Assembly: GCA_035547835.1 (NCBI GenBank)
Contig: DASZTW010000005.1
Span: 124,001-188,000 of the forward strand
Reading direction: 5' to 3'
Source of the DNA: Acidimicrobiales bacterium
GTDB taxonomy: Bacteria > Actinomycetota > Acidimicrobiia > Acidimicrobiales > Iamiaceae
DNA length: 64,000 nt
In this document: positions 44,516-53,728 of the stretch, piece after piece
How the letters are laid out: each line of letters starts with the position of its first letter
Position numbering within the stretch: the stretch's first letter is position 1
Notes under the pieces: model-generated
What the model saw: the letters and a program-made list of their open reading frames with translations, nothing else
Database searches by the model: none
What the model was told of the DNA's origin: nothing
Made by a program: the position numbers and the translations under genes

Positions 44516-45544
44516 GTGCACAACCTGCTGATGACCCTCACGGGCTTCGCGGTGGGCGGGATCGTCGGTCTGACCGGCATGGGCGGCGGCGCGCTGATGA
44601 CGCCGCTGCTCGTTCTCGTGTTCGGCATCCAACCGGGCGCCGCGGTGTCGAGCGACCTCGTGGCCGCACTCGTGATGAAGCCCGTCGGCGGCGCGGTGCA
44701 CGCCCGCCGGGGCACCGTACACACGGGGTTGGTCCGCTGGCTGTGCCTCGGGTCCGTTCCTGCGGCCTTTGTCGGCGCCCTCGCCCTGCGAGGCCTTGGC
44801 CACGGCGACGAGCTCCAGCACCGCATCGGCCTGGTGATCGGCGGCGCACTGCTGTTGGCCTCCACCGGGATGATCGTCAAGACGGTGATGACCAGGCGCC
44901 GCTCGGCCCGGCCCCACACGGACGTGCGCGCCGTGCCGGTCAAGCCGATTCCCACCTTGCTGATCGGCATCGGCGGCGGCCTGATCGTCGGCCTCACGTC
45001 GGTCGGCTCCGGGTCGCTGATGCTGGTGACCCTGCTCGCTGTCTATCCACAACTCACGGCGGGGGAGCTGGTCGGCACCGACCTCGTGCAAGCCATACCG
45101 CTGGTGGCCGCGGCCACGCTCGGCCACGTGCTGTTCGGTCAGGTGCAGTTCGCGCTCGCCGGCTTCTTGATCCTCGGCGCCGTGCCCGGGGTCTACGTCG
45201 GCGCCCGCCTCTCGGCGGTGGCACCCGACCGCGTGATCCGCCCTGCGCTGATCTACGTGCTCACGCTGTCGGGCTTGAAGCTGCTCGGCCTGTCGACGCT
45301 CGGCGTCGGCATCGTGGCGCTGGTGCTCGCCGCCCTGATCGGCGGGTGGCTGCTCACCGTCTCGCGGCTCACCCGGCCGACCACGGCCACGCCGACCACC
45401 GACACGCCGACCGACATCCCGGCGACCACCACCCCCTCCGGCGTCTCACCGCCTGCGGCCGACGGGGGGATGCAAGCCGGCAACCGACACGCCGCCGCGC
45501 GCCACGACGGCGCGCTGGGGTCGACCACGTTCGCCACCGACTGA
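44516..45544 (+). CDS. TSUP/TauE-SafE family permease
   Basis: A 342-residue membrane protein with about eight helices in two related halves, each opening with a glycine-rich motif (GGIVGLTGMGGGALMTPLL and GGGLIVGLTSVGSGSLMLV), as in TSUP proteins that export sulfite, sulfoacetate or other organosulfur anions. The last ~60 residues are Thr/Pro/Ala-rich and cytoplasmic or disordered. GTG at 44516 is chosen because of the leaderless -10; ATG at 44531 is possible. Substrate unproven. Confidence 0.87.
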   Translation: MHNLLMTLTGFAVGGIVGLTGMGGGALMTPLLVLVFGIQPGAAVSSDLVAALVMKPVGGAVHARRGTVHTGLVRWLCLGSVPAAFVGALALRGLGHGDELQHRIGLVIGGALLLASTGMIVKTVMTRRRSARPHTDVRAVPVKPIPTLLIGIGGGLIVGLTSVGSGSLMLVTLLAVYPQLTAGELVGTDLVQAIPLVAAATLGHVLFGQVQFALAGFLILGAVPGVYVGARLSAVAPDRVIRPALIYVLTLSGLKLLGLSTLGVGIVALVLAALIGGWLLTVSRLTRPTTATPTTDTPTDIPATTTPSGVSPPAADGGMQAGNRHAAARHDGALGSTTFATD

Positions 45545-45721
45545 CCCGGATCGCCGTCCCATCCCCCGCCAAACCCACGCCCCGCCGGGCCGAACCGCTC
45601 CGGGCACCCGGCGCTCGGCCAGACCCCGCCAGGCCACGCCGGGCCAGGCCGCCTCGGCGCAACGCAAGCGCGGGAGCCCAACTCTCCGTCCGCTCACCGC
45701 GCGGCGCGCGAACCTTGTCGC
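45545..45721. other. Intergenic region with short direct repeats
   Basis: 177 bp between the TSUP gene and the aminotransferase. It holds imperfect GCCGGGCC/GCCAGGCC repeats (45585-45655) of no evident function. GAACCT (45710-45715) lies 6 nt before the next GTG and may be a -10. Confidence 0.4.
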
Positions 45722-46894
45722 GTGATCGACATCGAGCGACTACGGGCGGACACCCCCGGTTGTGACAACGTCATCCACTTCAACCATGCGGGCGCGTCGC
45801 TGCCGCCGGCCCCGGTCACCGAAGCCCTCATCGACCACCTCGGGCTCGAGGCGGACATCGGTGGCTACGAAGCGGCCGACCTCCGCGCCACCGAGCTCGA
45901 GGCCGTGTACGACTCGTTGGCCACCCTCGTCGGCGGGCACCGTGACGAGATCGCGCTCGTCGAGAGCGCGACGCGGGCGTGGGACATGGCCTTCTACAGC
46001 TTCGACCTCCAGCCCGGCGACCACGTGGTGACCGGCTGGGCCGAGTACGGGAGCAACGCGCTCGGCCTGTTGCAACAAGCTCGGCGGCGCGGCGCGGTGA
46101 TCGACGTCGTACCCGACGACGCCGACGGCACCATCGACCTCGACGCGCTCGCCGCAGTCCTCACCGACCGCACGCGCCTGATCTCGCTCACCCACTGCCC
46201 GAGTCACAACGGTCTGATCAACCCCGCCGCCGAAGTGGGTCGGCTCGCCAAGGAGTGGGGGATCACGTTCCTGCTCGACGCGTGCCAGTCGGTCGGCCAA
46301 CTGCCCGTCGACGTCAACGAGCTCGGCGCCGACCTGCTCACCGCGACGGGTCGCAAGTTCCTCCGCGGTCCACGCGGCACCGGGTTCTTGTGGGTCCGGC
46401 GGTCGCTGCTCCCCCAGCTCGATCCACCGTTCGTCGACGTGCGATCTGCCAACTGGACCGCACCGGCCCGCTACGAGCTGCGCGACGACGCCCGGCGCTT
46501 CGAGACCTGGGAGTCGTTCGTGGCCGGCCGGCTCGGTCTCGGCGCGGCCGCCGAGTACGCCATCGCGATCGGGTTGGAGGCCGTCGGCGCGCAGGTCGGA
46601 CGCCAAGCCGATGCACTGCGAGGCGCGCTGGCTGACCTCGAAGGCGTACACCTGACCGACCGCGGCCGTTGGCGGAGTGGCATCGTGACGTTCCGCCTGG
46701 CCGGTCGATCGGCGTACGAGGTCAGAGACCGGCTGCGCGAGGTCGACATCAATGTGAGCGTGACCACTGCATCGGTCGCTCGCCTCGACCCGGTGTGGGA
46801 CGACGCCGAGGAGCTCGTTCGGGCGTCGGTGCACTACCTGACCACCGACGAGGAGATCGATCAGCTGGTGGCCGCGATCCGTCGGCTCAGCTGA
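45722..46894 (+). CDS. Class V aminotransferase-fold PLP enzyme
   Basis: A 390-residue PLP enzyme with the cysteine-desulfurase/isopenicillin-N-epimerase fold: HFNHAGASLPP at the N terminus, LTHCPSHNGLINP, LLDACQSVGQLPVDV (PLP-binding Asp and Gln) and TGRKFLRGPRGTGFL with the Schiff-base lysine. It lacks the C-terminal cysteine loop of typical SufS, so desulfurase activity is doubtful. It could be an EgtE-like or epimerase-like enzyme. GTG start. Confidence 0.83.
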   Translation: MIDIERLRADTPGCDNVIHFNHAGASLPPAPVTEALIDHLGLEADIGGYEAADLRATELEAVYDSLATLVGGHRDEIALVESATRAWDMAFYSFDLQPGDHVVTGWAEYGSNALGLLQQARRRGAVIDVVPDDADGTIDLDALAAVLTDRTRLISLTHCPSHNGLINPAAEVGRLAKEWGITFLLDACQSVGQLPVDVNELGADLLTATGRKFLRGPRGTGFLWVRRSLLPQLDPPFVDVRSANWTAPARYELRDDARRFETWESFVAGRLGLGAAAEYAIAIGLEAVGAQVGRQADALRGALADLEGVHLTDRGRWRSGIVTFRLAGRSAYEVRDRLREVDINVSVTTASVARLDPVWDDAEELVRASVHYLTTDEEIDQLVAAIRRLS

Positions 46895-46933
46895 CGTCGC
46901 TGCAGACCCGCGCCCGCCCTGAACCGGTGCAGC

Positions 46934-47416
46934 TCAACCCGGCGCGTTGATCAGGAACGTCGCAGCGTGGTCGAAGTACTGGGCGAACGCCTCGCGCGCG
47001 GCTTGGTCGACCTCTGGCTCGAGCGCCGCGTCGGCGACGACCGCGTCGACCGCCTCGAGCATGTGGGCGAGCCACGCGTCGCGCTGGCGTTGATCGATCC
47101 GGAACTCGACGTGACGCATCCGCAAGCGCGGGTGGCCGCGCTCGGCTGAGTACGTTCCCGGGCCACCCCAGTACTGCTGCAAGAACAAGGCGAGGTGCTC
47201 TTTGCCAGGTGCGAGGTCGTCGGGGTAGATCGCCCGCAACGGCGGGTCGGACTCGACCCCTTCGTAGAACCGGTCCACCAGCCGGAAGAAGAACGCCGTG
47301 CCACCGACCAGGTCGTAGAGGGTGGCTTGGCGCGCTTCGCGCTCCGGCTCGGGCCGCGGTTCGGCCGCCCCACCAGCTCCGCTGGCACGCGACAAGCGGA
47401 CCGGCTGCTCCGTCAT
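46934..47416 (-). CDS. glbO: Group II truncated haemoglobin (GlbO type)
   Basis: A 160-residue globin. TLYDLVGGTAFFFRLVDRFY opens the fold. QYWGGPGTYSAERGHPRLRMRH with proximal His is nearly identical to the mycobacterial trHbO signature, and the AWLAHM segment holds Trp G8, the group II marker. A 30-residue Arg/Ala/Gly-rich N-terminal extension precedes the globin. Roles proposed for the family include O2 binding and NO or peroxide chemistry. ATG at 47416. Confidence 0.92.
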   Translation of the reverse strand: MTEQPVRLSRASGAGGAAEPRPEPEREARQATLYDLVGGTAFFFRLVDRFYEGVESDPPLRAIYPDDLAPGKEHLALFLQQYWGGPGTYSAERGHPRLRMRHVEFRIDQRQRDAWLAHMLEAVDAVVADAALEPEVDQAAREAFAQYFDHAATFLINAPG

Positions 47417-47429
47417 CGCGCTTCGACCG

Positions 47430-47777
47430 TCACCGGGGGCGGGGTGCTTGGCGACCGCTCGGGCCGAAGAACCCGCCTTGGGGACGGGCGTGCGCGTGGA
47501 AGTGGTTCGGGATGTTGCGCATGTGGCCGTCGACCCAGTGGGCACCGAGCAGGTCGTCGGCCACTGCGGCGAGCCGCTGCATCATGTGGTCGCGGTGGTC
47601 GGCGGGCGGCTCCACGCCGTGGTGGCGCCACACGACCATCGGCGTCGAGCAGATCTCGCACTCGGCGATCCAGCAGACCTCGTCCTCGTGGAACCACTCG
47701 GTGATCCGCGCCGCTTCGCACAGCGGGCAGCCATCGTCGGGCTCGGGCGGCGAGAAGGAAGGGTCGAACACGGACAT
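47430..47777 (-). CDS. Small uncharacterised Cys/His-rich protein
   Basis: A 115-residue protein with CPLC and CWIAECEIC cysteine pairs near the N terminus, then VVWRHHG and, near the C terminus, NHFHAHARP. The pattern suggests a zinc-binding fold and the HxHxH run recalls HIT proteins, but I cannot assign a family. It lies 13 bp upstream of the haemoglobin gene and 3 bp downstream of another unknown gene. Confidence 0.7.
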   Translation of the reverse strand: MSVFDPSFSPPEPDDGCPLCEAARITEWFHEDEVCWIAECEICSTPMVVWRHHGVEPPADHRDHMMQRLAAVADDLLGAHWVDGHMRNIPNHFHAHARPQGGFFGPSGRQAPRPR

Positions 47778-47780
47778 GGG

Positions 47781-48101
47781 TCAGTCGGTCTCCTGCCAGC
47801 GCCGATCATCGAGGTCGAGATGTTGCATCACTTCCGGATCGGCGGCCGGACCGTACGCCATGGCCAACGCGCCTCGTGTGCCCGACTTCGGGTCGCGCAC
47901 ACCGAGCACCACCATCTCGTCGCCCGGGTCGCTGTCGCCCTCGAACCGATAGACCCGCTCGACGACCGCTTCGGCTGGCGTGCAGGTGGCGTCACCCGCG
48001 CGCCAGCGCAAGTGCCCATCGATGAGCTGGACTTCGGCCGCATACCCGTCGGTGGCGAGCAGGCCGAGAGCGTCGGTGACGGTATCGGGTGCCTTGGTCA
48101 T
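47781..48101 (-). CDS. Hypothetical protein, 106 residues
   Basis: An acidic, soluble protein of unknown function, first in a three-gene string with the Cys/His-rich protein and the truncated haemoglobin. It opens DTVTDALGLLATDGYAAEVQ and has MVVLGVRDPKSGTRGALAMA in the centre. ATG at 48101, with CACACT 6 nt upstream as a possible weak leaderless -10. Codon usage matches neighbours. Confidence 0.68.
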   Translation of the reverse strand: MTKAPDTVTDALGLLATDGYAAEVQLIDGHLRWRAGDATCTPAEAVVERVYRFEGDSDPGDEMVVLGVRDPKSGTRGALAMAYGPAADPEVMQHLDLDDRRWQETD

Positions 48102-48180
48102 GGTCCCAGTGTGGCGCGGCGGCGCCCCGACCGCGCGGCCGAGCCAACCCGAGGCCTGCCGGCGCCACGGCGGGTGACGC

Positions 48181-48186
48181 TACGTT
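48181..48186 (+). promoter_or_regulatory. -10 box of the dienelactone-hydrolase gene, leaderless type
   Basis: TACGTT lies 7 nt before the GTG at 48194; no ribosome binding site is seen. Confidence 0.4.
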
Positions 48187-48193
48187 GGCCGCG

Positions 48194-48919
48194 GTGCCTG
48201 ACCCCTCGACTGACCCACCGGCGGACGCGTCGACCGGCTCCGGCCCTCGGTCGAGCGCCGGCAGCGCGTACCTCGTGGCTCCCCCAAGCGACGGCTCGGC
48301 GGACGGTCCGCACCCTGGCGTGCTCCTGCTCCACTCCTGGTGGGGTTTGACGCCGTTCGTCCGATCGCTGTGCGACCGCATCGCGGACACCGGCTTTGCG
48401 GTGCTGGCACCCGATCTGCTCGACGGCCACCTGCCCACCACCGAAGCCGACGCCGAGCTCTTGTTGCGCGACCGCGACATGAACGAGACCGCCGACCTCG
48501 TCGTCTCCAGCGCCCGCACGTTGCGGTCGCTGCCGATCACCCTCGACGCGCCGCTCGGCGTGGTGGGCATGTCGATGGGTGCGTCGCTGGCGCTGTGGCT
48601 GGCCACCCGTGCCGCCGAGCACATCGGCGCCGTGTCGATCTTCTACGGCACCCAGGACATCGACTTCATGGGCGCCACAGCCGCCGTGCAGGGCCACTTC
48701 GCGGAGCACGACCCCTTCGTCACCGACAACGAGCGCATCGAGATGCAGGCGCACCTGCACCTCGTGGGATTGGAGCCCGAGTTCCACCACTACCCCGGCA
48801 CCCGGCACTGGTTCTTCGAGTCCGACCGGCAGGCGTACGACGAGGCCGCCGCCGAGCTGGCCTTCGACCGGATGATCACCTTCCTGCACGCGAACCTCGA
48901 CGTCTCCGACCCCCAGTAG
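48194..48919 (+). CDS. Dienelactone-hydrolase-family protein
   Basis: A 241-residue alpha/beta hydrolase. PGVLLLHSWWGLTPFVRSLC near the N terminus and the elbow GMSMGASLAL (Ser where classical dienelactone hydrolase has Cys) are present; the catalytic Asp is in AEHDPFV and His in GTRHWFF. Substrate unknown. GTG at 48194 is chosen from the leaderless -10; the first ~35 residues are Pro/Ser/Asp-rich and disordered. Confidence 0.83.
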   Translation: MPDPSTDPPADASTGSGPRSSAGSAYLVAPPSDGSADGPHPGVLLLHSWWGLTPFVRSLCDRIADTGFAVLAPDLLDGHLPTTEADAELLLRDRDMNETADLVVSSARTLRSLPITLDAPLGVVGMSMGASLALWLATRAAEHIGAVSIFYGTQDIDFMGATAAVQGHFAEHDPFVTDNERIEMQAHLHLVGLEPEFHHYPGTRHWFFESDRQAYDEAAAELAFDRMITFLHANLDVSDPQ

Positions 48920-48922
48920 GGT
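48917..48922 (+). promoter_or_regulatory. -10 box overlapping the previous stop codon
   Basis: TAGGGT lies 6 nt before the GTG of the lipoprotein gene; its TAG is the stop codon of the dienelactone-hydrolase gene. Confidence 0.4.
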
Positions 48923-48928
48923 CCGGAC

Positions 48929-49408
48929 GTGCCGCCGACCGCGCCCCGCTGCACCCGCCGACCCGCCACCCCGCCGCTCGTGCTGCTCGCGCTCGGCGTC
49001 GCGCTGGTGGCGATGCTCGTGGCCGGCTGCGGTTCGTCGTCGCCGTCGACGAGTCCCACGACCGAAGCCACCAGCGCACCGGCGTCGACCGCCCCGGCCA
49101 CCACGGCACCCGCCGGCCCGACGGTCGGGTTCCCCACCAACGACGCGGCCGCGCAGCACTTGCTCGACGCGTGGCGCACCCACGACCGAGCTGCGGCCTT
49201 GCAGAGCGCCACGGCCAACGCAGCGACCACCATGCTCGCGGTGCCGGTCGGGCAGCTGAACACCCGTGGCTGCGACGCCGGGGAGTTCACCACGTCGAGC
49301 TGCGTGTACCGCTTGCTGACGAACCAGTACGAGATCCGCATCGATCTGGAGAAGCGACCGATCGGCTGGGTCGTCACGAACGTGCAGTACAGCCCGCCCA
49401 CACCGTGA
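48929..49408 (+). CDS. Putative lipoprotein
   Basis: A 159-residue exported protein with signal peptide (LVLLALGVALVAMLVAGC, lipobox LVAGC) followed by a Ser/Thr/Pro/Ala linker and a small domain of ~85 residues (DAAAQHLLDAWRTHDRAAAL) with two cysteines that may pair. No family recognised. Its stop overlaps the next start (GTGA). Confidence 0.75.
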   Translation: MPPTAPRCTRRPATPPLVLLALGVALVAMLVAGCGSSSPSTSPTTEATSAPASTAPATTAPAGPTVGFPTNDAAAQHLLDAWRTHDRAAALQSATANAATTMLAVPVGQLNTRGCDAGEFTTSSCVYRLLTNQYEIRIDLEKRPIGWVVTNVQYSPPTP

Positions 49409-50106
49409 GCGACGCGTCCGCACCCGTGGAGCCCCGGCCATCGGGCACCGCCATCGCGCTGCGCGACCGCGACAGCGGCATCGAGGTGCTGTTGGTCCAC
49501 AAAGGCGGGGGGCGCCAGTTCCACGCGGGGAGCTGGGTGTTCCCCGGCGGCGCGGTGGACGACGACGACCGCAACGGCCTCGCCCCCGACGACCACCTCG
49601 GCGCATGCCGGGTGGCGGCGATCCGCGAGACGTTCGAGGAGTCCGGCGTGCACGTGGAACCCGGATCACTGGTGGCGTTCTCGCACTGGACCACGCCCGA
49701 GATGGCCCCGCGCCGCTTCGCCACCTGGTTCTTCTTGGCGACAGTCGACGCAAGCGCCGAACACGTCCCCACCTTCGACGGCCAGGAGATCCAAGACGCT
49801 GCCTGGATGACCCCGGGGGTGGCGCTCGAGCGCCACCACGCGGGCGAGATCGACCTCCCGATCCCGCAATACGTCAGCCTGCTCGGCTTGCGCGAACACC
49901 CCACTGCGGCCGCCGCGCAGCAGGCGGCCCGCGCCGCCGAGCCCGTGCGCTACCTCGGTCAGCTCCGCGACGCGGGCGGCGGGAGGATGGTGTTCGTGTA
50001 CGAAGCCGACGCGGCGTACGGCGGCCACCCACTCGACGCGCCGGGCCCACGCCATCGCCTGGTGATCGACGGGCGCCAGATGACGTACGAGCCATTGACG
50101 CCCTGA
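49405..50106 (+). CDS. Nudix hydrolase
   Basis: A 233-residue protein with the Nudix helix GACRVAAIRETFEESGV (core RExxEExG); the FPGGAVDDDD loop before it carries an insertion, as in NUDT7/NUDT19-type or CoA-diphosphatase-like members. GTG at 49405 overlaps the lipoprotein stop. Substrate (CoA, nucleoside diphosphates or others) cannot be told from sequence. Confidence 0.85.
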   Translation: MSDASAPVEPRPSGTAIALRDRDSGIEVLLVHKGGGRQFHAGSWVFPGGAVDDDDRNGLAPDDHLGACRVAAIRETFEESGVHVEPGSLVAFSHWTTPEMAPRRFATWFFLATVDASAEHVPTFDGQEIQDAAWMTPGVALERHHAGEIDLPIPQYVSLLGLREHPTAAAAQQAARAAEPVRYLGQLRDAGGGRMVFVYEADAAYGGHPLDAPGPRHRLVIDGRQMTYEPLTP

Positions 50107-50162
50107 TGCCATTCGGCCCGAAGGTGCCTGACCGGAGCCGGGCGGGGCGGGCTGGCGCCGCG

Positions 50163-50945
50163 TCAGAGCGCGTCGAGCGCGGACCGCAGCGAGCCGAGAA
50201 ACGCCCCGACGTCGTCGGGTGGCGCGCCGTCGAGGATGCGACGCATCACTGCCGAGCCGACGATCACCCCGTCGGCCACCGCCGCGATCTCCGCTGCCAC
50301 CTCGGGAGTGGCCACACCGAAACCCATCAGGACCGGGAGATCGGTCACCGCTTTGAGCCGTGACGCGAGCGAACCGGCCAGCTCACCCAAGCTCGCCCGC
50401 TCACCGGTGATCCCGAGCAAGCTGACGCCGTACACGTAGCCGGCCGACGCGGAAGTGAGTTCCGCCAGCCGTTCGTCGCTGCTGATCGGGCTGGCGAGCT
50501 GCACCGTGGCCACGTCGGAACCCGCCGAGGCGGCGCGCCAGGTGCCCTGCTCCTCGAGCGGCAGGTCAGGCAGGATCACTCCGGACACGCCCGCATCGGT
50601 GAGCTCGGCCACGGCGCGGCGGGCGCCCATGCGGAACACCAGGTTCACGTACGTCATCGCCACGACCGGGACGCCGACCTCGGCGTGCCGCAGCTCGTCG
50701 AGGATCGACGCCGGCGTGGCTCCTGCCGCCAGCGCCTGCTGGGAAGCGTGCTGGATGACCGGGCCGTCCATGACCGGATCGGAGAACGGGATGCCGACCT
50801 CGATCGCGTCGCTGCCCGCGGCGACTGCGGCATGCACGTGGTCGAGCCAGCCCGGCAACCCACCGGTGAAGTACGGGACCAGCAGCTTCCGTCGCTCGTC
50901 GCGCCGGGCGCGCAGCGCGCGCTCGAGGGTGCCGAGCTCAGCCAC
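50163..50945 (-). CDS. trpA: Tryptophan synthase alpha chain
   Basis: A 260-residue TIM-barrel enzyme that cleaves indole-3-glycerol phosphate to indole and glyceraldehyde phosphate. Catalytic Glu in [15 protein letters not shown] and Asp in ILPDLPLEE are present, with GFGV near the phosphate site. The GTG start at 50945 overlaps the trpB stop by 8 bp. Last gene of the trp string. Confidence 0.96.
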   Translation of the reverse strand: MAELGTLERALRARRDERRKLLVPYFTGGLPGWLDHVHAAVAAGSDAIEVGIPFSDPVMDGPVIQHASQQALAAGATPASILDELRHAEVGVPVVAMTYVNLVFRMGARRAVAELTDAGVSGVILPDLPLEEQGTWRAASAGSDVATVQLASPISSDERLAELTSASAGYVYGVSLLGITGERASLGELAGSLASRLKAVTDLPVLMGFGVATPEVAAEIAAVADGVIVGSAVMRRILDGAPPDDVGAFLGSLRSALDAL

Positions 50946-52137
50946 CCGACCCCCCAGCGTCCGGGCCGAGGATCTGTGCCACTTGCGCGACGTCCTTGTC
51001 GCCCCGGCCCGACAAGCACACCAACACGGTCTTGCCGGCGAGGGCCTCGCGCTCGCGCATCACCCACGCGACGGCGTGCGAGGACTCGAGCGCCGGGATG
51101 ATCCCTTCCGTGCGCGACAGCAGCGTGAACGCCTCGAGCACCTCGGGGTCGGCAACCGATTCGTACCGGGCGCGACCCGAGTCCGACAGCCATGCGTGCT
51201 CGGGTCCGATGCCGGGATAGTCGAGGCCGGCGGAGATCGATTCGGCCTCGGAGATCTGCCCCCACTCGTCTTGCATGAAGTACGACTGCATCCCGTGGAC
51301 GATGCCCGGCACGCCCCGGGCGATGGCCGCGCCGCCGGCGGCTTCCGCGCCCACCAGCTCCGCCTCGGTGCCGGCGAACCCGGCGAACACCCCCGCTGCG
51401 TTGGAGCCGCCGCCGATGCAGGCGACCACCACGTCGGGCACGCCGTCGCCCGGCGCCGGCCCGCCGGTACCGCCGAGCAGCTCCCGGCACTGGGCGCGGG
51501 ATTCGTCGCCGATCACCCGCTGAAACTCCCGTACCAGCCACGGGTACGGGTGCGGGCCCATCACGGTCCCGAGGCAGTAGTGGGTGGTCTGCACGCTGGC
51601 CACCCAGTCGCGCATCGCCTCGTTGACGGCGTCCTTGAGCGTGCGACTGCCGGTCGTGGCGGGCCGGACCTCGGCTCCCAGCAGCCGCATGCGGAACACG
51701 TTGAGGGCCTGGCGCTCCATGTCGACTTCGCCCATGTAGACGACGCACTCCATGTCGAACAGCGCGGCGGCGGTGGCGGTGGCGACGCCATGTTGGCCGG
51801 CGCCCGTCTCGGCGATCAGCCGCCGCTTGCCCATGTGCTTGGCCAGCAGCGCTTGCCCCAACACGTTGTTGACCTTGTGCGAGCCCGTGTGGTTGAGGTC
51901 CTCGCGCTTCAACAAGACGCGACAGCCGAGCCGCGCGGACAGGCGGGTGGCGTCATAGAGCAACGACGGGCGGCCGGCGTAGTCCCGCAGCAGCGTGTCG
52001 AACTCGCCGCGGAAGCCCGGGTCGACCCACAAGCGCCGGAATGCTTCGTCGAGCTCGACGCACGCCGGCATCAGGGTCTCGGGGATGAAGCGACCGCCGT
52101 AGTCGCCGAAGCGGCCGTCGGGTGTGGGGTCGGTCAT
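50938..52137 (-). CDS. trpB: Tryptophan synthase beta chain
   Basis: A 399-residue PLP enzyme that joins indole and serine. [15 protein letters not shown] holds the PLP lysine, GAGQHG and [10 protein letters not shown] bind the cofactor, and the C-terminal SGRGDKD is typical. It is the TrpB1 type that partners TrpA. ATG at 52137; the upstream sequence in this frame overlaps trpF in another frame. Confidence 0.96.
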   Translation of the reverse strand: MTDPTPDGRFGDYGGRFIPETLMPACVELDEAFRRLWVDPGFRGEFDTLLRDYAGRPSLLYDATRLSARLGCRVLLKREDLNHTGSHKVNNVLGQALLAKHMGKRRLIAETGAGQHGVATATAAALFDMECVVYMGEVDMERQALNVFRMRLLGAEVRPATTGSRTLKDAVNEAMRDWVASVQTTHYCLGTVMGPHPYPWLVREFQRVIGDESRAQCRELLGGTGGPAPGDGVPDVVVACIGGGSNAAGVFAGFAGTEAELVGAEAAGGAAIARGVPGIVHGMQSYFMQDEWGQISEAESISAGLDYPGIGPEHAWLSDSGRARYESVADPEVLEAFTLLSRTEGIIPALESSHAVAWVMREREALAGKTVLVCLSGRGDKDVAQVAQILGPDAGGSGG

Positions 52138-52169
52138 CCGCCAGCGTTCGACCTGGCCCCCTGCAGGGG

Positions 52170-52832
52170 TCAAAACTCCTCGCTCCAGTCGTAGAGGTCG
52201 CCCTCGTAGTGGGGTTCGGCCGGGTCGGCCGCCCGCGCGTTGGCCACGAACGCCCGGACTTTGCGGGCGTCCTTCTGGCCCGGTTCGCCGCCATCGACCT
52301 CGACGCCACTCGAGACGTCGACGCCCCACGGCTGCACTGCCGCGATGGCATCACCGACGTTCTCGGGCGTGAGACCGCCCGCGAGGATCAGGCGCGCCCC
52401 GGCAGGCACCCCTTCGCTCAGCGTCCAGTCGAAGATCTGCCCCGAGCCCGGCGTGCGCGAGTCGAGCAGCAACGCATCGGCCCGGTAGGACGCGAAGCGT
52501 TCGATGTCGGTCGAGCCAGCGGGGAAGGCCTTGATGACGCGCGGCACGCGCTGGCGGATCCAGGCGGTGGTCTCGGGCGTCTCGTGCCCGTGGAGCTGGG
52601 CGGCGGCCAGGCCGGCGGAGTTGACGACCTCGACCACGCGCGGCGCCAACTCGTCGCGGAACACGCCGACGGTCATGACCTCGGGCGGCAACCGCTTGAC
52701 GATGTCGCGCACCAGACCCACGGCCACTTGGCGCTTCGACGGCGCGAAGACGAAGCCGATGGCGTCGGCATCCATCGCCACGGCGAGCAAGGCGTCCTCC
52801 TCAGACGTGATGCCGCAGATCTTCACGAACAT
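52170..52832 (-). CDS. trpF: Phosphoribosylanthranilate isomerase
   Basis: A 220-residue barrel enzyme: FVKICGIT with the catalytic Cys, [19 protein letters not shown] and [11 protein letters not shown] with the catalytic Asp. The C terminus has a ~20-residue acidic tail ([12 protein letters not shown]). ATG at 52832 follows TAGGAT by 7 nt. Its presence means that HisA need not act as PriA in this organism. Confidence 0.95.
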   Translation of the reverse strand: MFVKICGITSEEDALLAVAMDADAIGFVFAPSKRQVAVGLVRDIVKRLPPEVMTVGVFRDELAPRVVEVVNSAGLAAAQLHGHETPETTAWIRQRVPRVIKAFPAGSTDIERFASYRADALLLDSRTPGSGQIFDWTLSEGVPAGARLILAGGLTPENVGDAIAAVQPWGVDVSSGVEVDGGEPGQKDARKVRAFVANARAADPAEPHYEGDLYDWSEEF

Positions 52833-52839
52833 CGTGGCG

Positions 52840-52845
52840 ATCCTA
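52840..52845 (-). promoter_or_regulatory. -10 box of trpF, leaderless type
   Basis: TAGGAT on the minus strand lies 7 nt from the trpF ATG and suggests an internal promoter within the trp string. Confidence 0.45.
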
Positions 52846-52926
52846 CGGGACACCCCCGTCGACCCCAGACGAATTGGCGAGCCGTCCGGTTCGCCACCTC
52901 GCCACCCGGCACGTCCGGTCGCGTCG

Positions 52927-53727
52927 TCACCGCGCGGCCCGCGCGCCGCGCACCAGCGAGCGCACCGCCTCGGCGGGGTCACCTGACGTCACCAGCATCT
53001 CGCCGACCAGCAGCGCGTGGTACCCCGCGTCGACCAACCGCCGGGCGTCGTCGCCGCTGCGAATGCCCGACTCCGCCACCCGCACCACGTGGTCGGGCAT
53101 GGCTGCGGCCACCCGCACGGCGCGGTCGGTGTCGACCGCGAAGCTGACCAGGTCGCGCTGGTTGACGCCGATCAAGGTGGCGCCTGCGGTGACAGCCCGT
53201 TCGACTTCGACTTCGTCATGGGCTTCGACCAAGGCGTCGAGCCCGAGTTCGGCCGCCAAGGCGTGGAAGTCGGTGAGCTCACGGTCGTCGAGCGCCGCGA
53301 CGATGAGCAGCACGGCGTCGGCACCTATCAGCCGAGCGTCGGCCACGTCGGCTGCCGACACCGTGAAGTCCTTGCGCAACACGGGAACCGACACCGCAGC
53401 CCGCGCGACGCGCAGGTCATCGGCCGAGCCGCTGAAGTGGTCGACGTCGGTCAGCACCGACAAGCACGAGGCCCCGCCGGTCTCGTAGTCCGTCGCCACG
53501 GCGGCGGGGTCGAGGTCGGGGTGCAACGCACCTTTGGAGGGCGAGCGCCGCTTGACCTCGGCGATGACGGCCACGCCGTGCGCCGCCGCCCCGGCCGCGA
53601 GCGCGGCGCGAAACCCACGGGCCGGCTCGGCCGCTCGGGCAGCCGCGATGAGCTGGTCGACGTCGCGCGCGTCAGCGGCGGCGGCGGCGCGATGCGCCGC
53701 GAGGATGGCGTCGAGGTACGTGGCCAT
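52927..53727 (-). CDS. trpC: Indole-3-glycerol phosphate synthase
   Basis: A 266-residue barrel enzyme with IAEVKRRSPSKG (catalytic Lys), LSVLTDVDHFSGS, VLRKDF and GVNQRDL. ATG at 53727 lies directly after the J-like gene stop. A 94-bp gap with the trpF promoter separates it from trpF. Confidence 0.95.
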   Translation of the reverse strand: MATYLDAILAAHRAAAAADARDVDQLIAAARAAEPARGFRAALAAGAAAHGVAVIAEVKRRSPSKGALHPDLDPAAVATDYETGGASCLSVLTDVDHFSGSADDLRVARAAVSVPVLRKDFTVSAADVADARLIGADAVLLIVAALDDRELTDFHALAAELGLDALVEAHDEVEVERAVTAGATLIGVNQRDLVSFAVDTDRAVRVAAAMPDHVVRVAESGIRSGDDARRLVDAGYHALLVGEMLVTSGDPAEAVRSLVRGARAAR

Positions 53728-53728
53728 G

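Noticed and set aside
45722-46894. SufS cysteine desulfurase
   Set aside because: The PLP lysine is present, but the catalytic cysteine loop expected near the C terminus is not seen.
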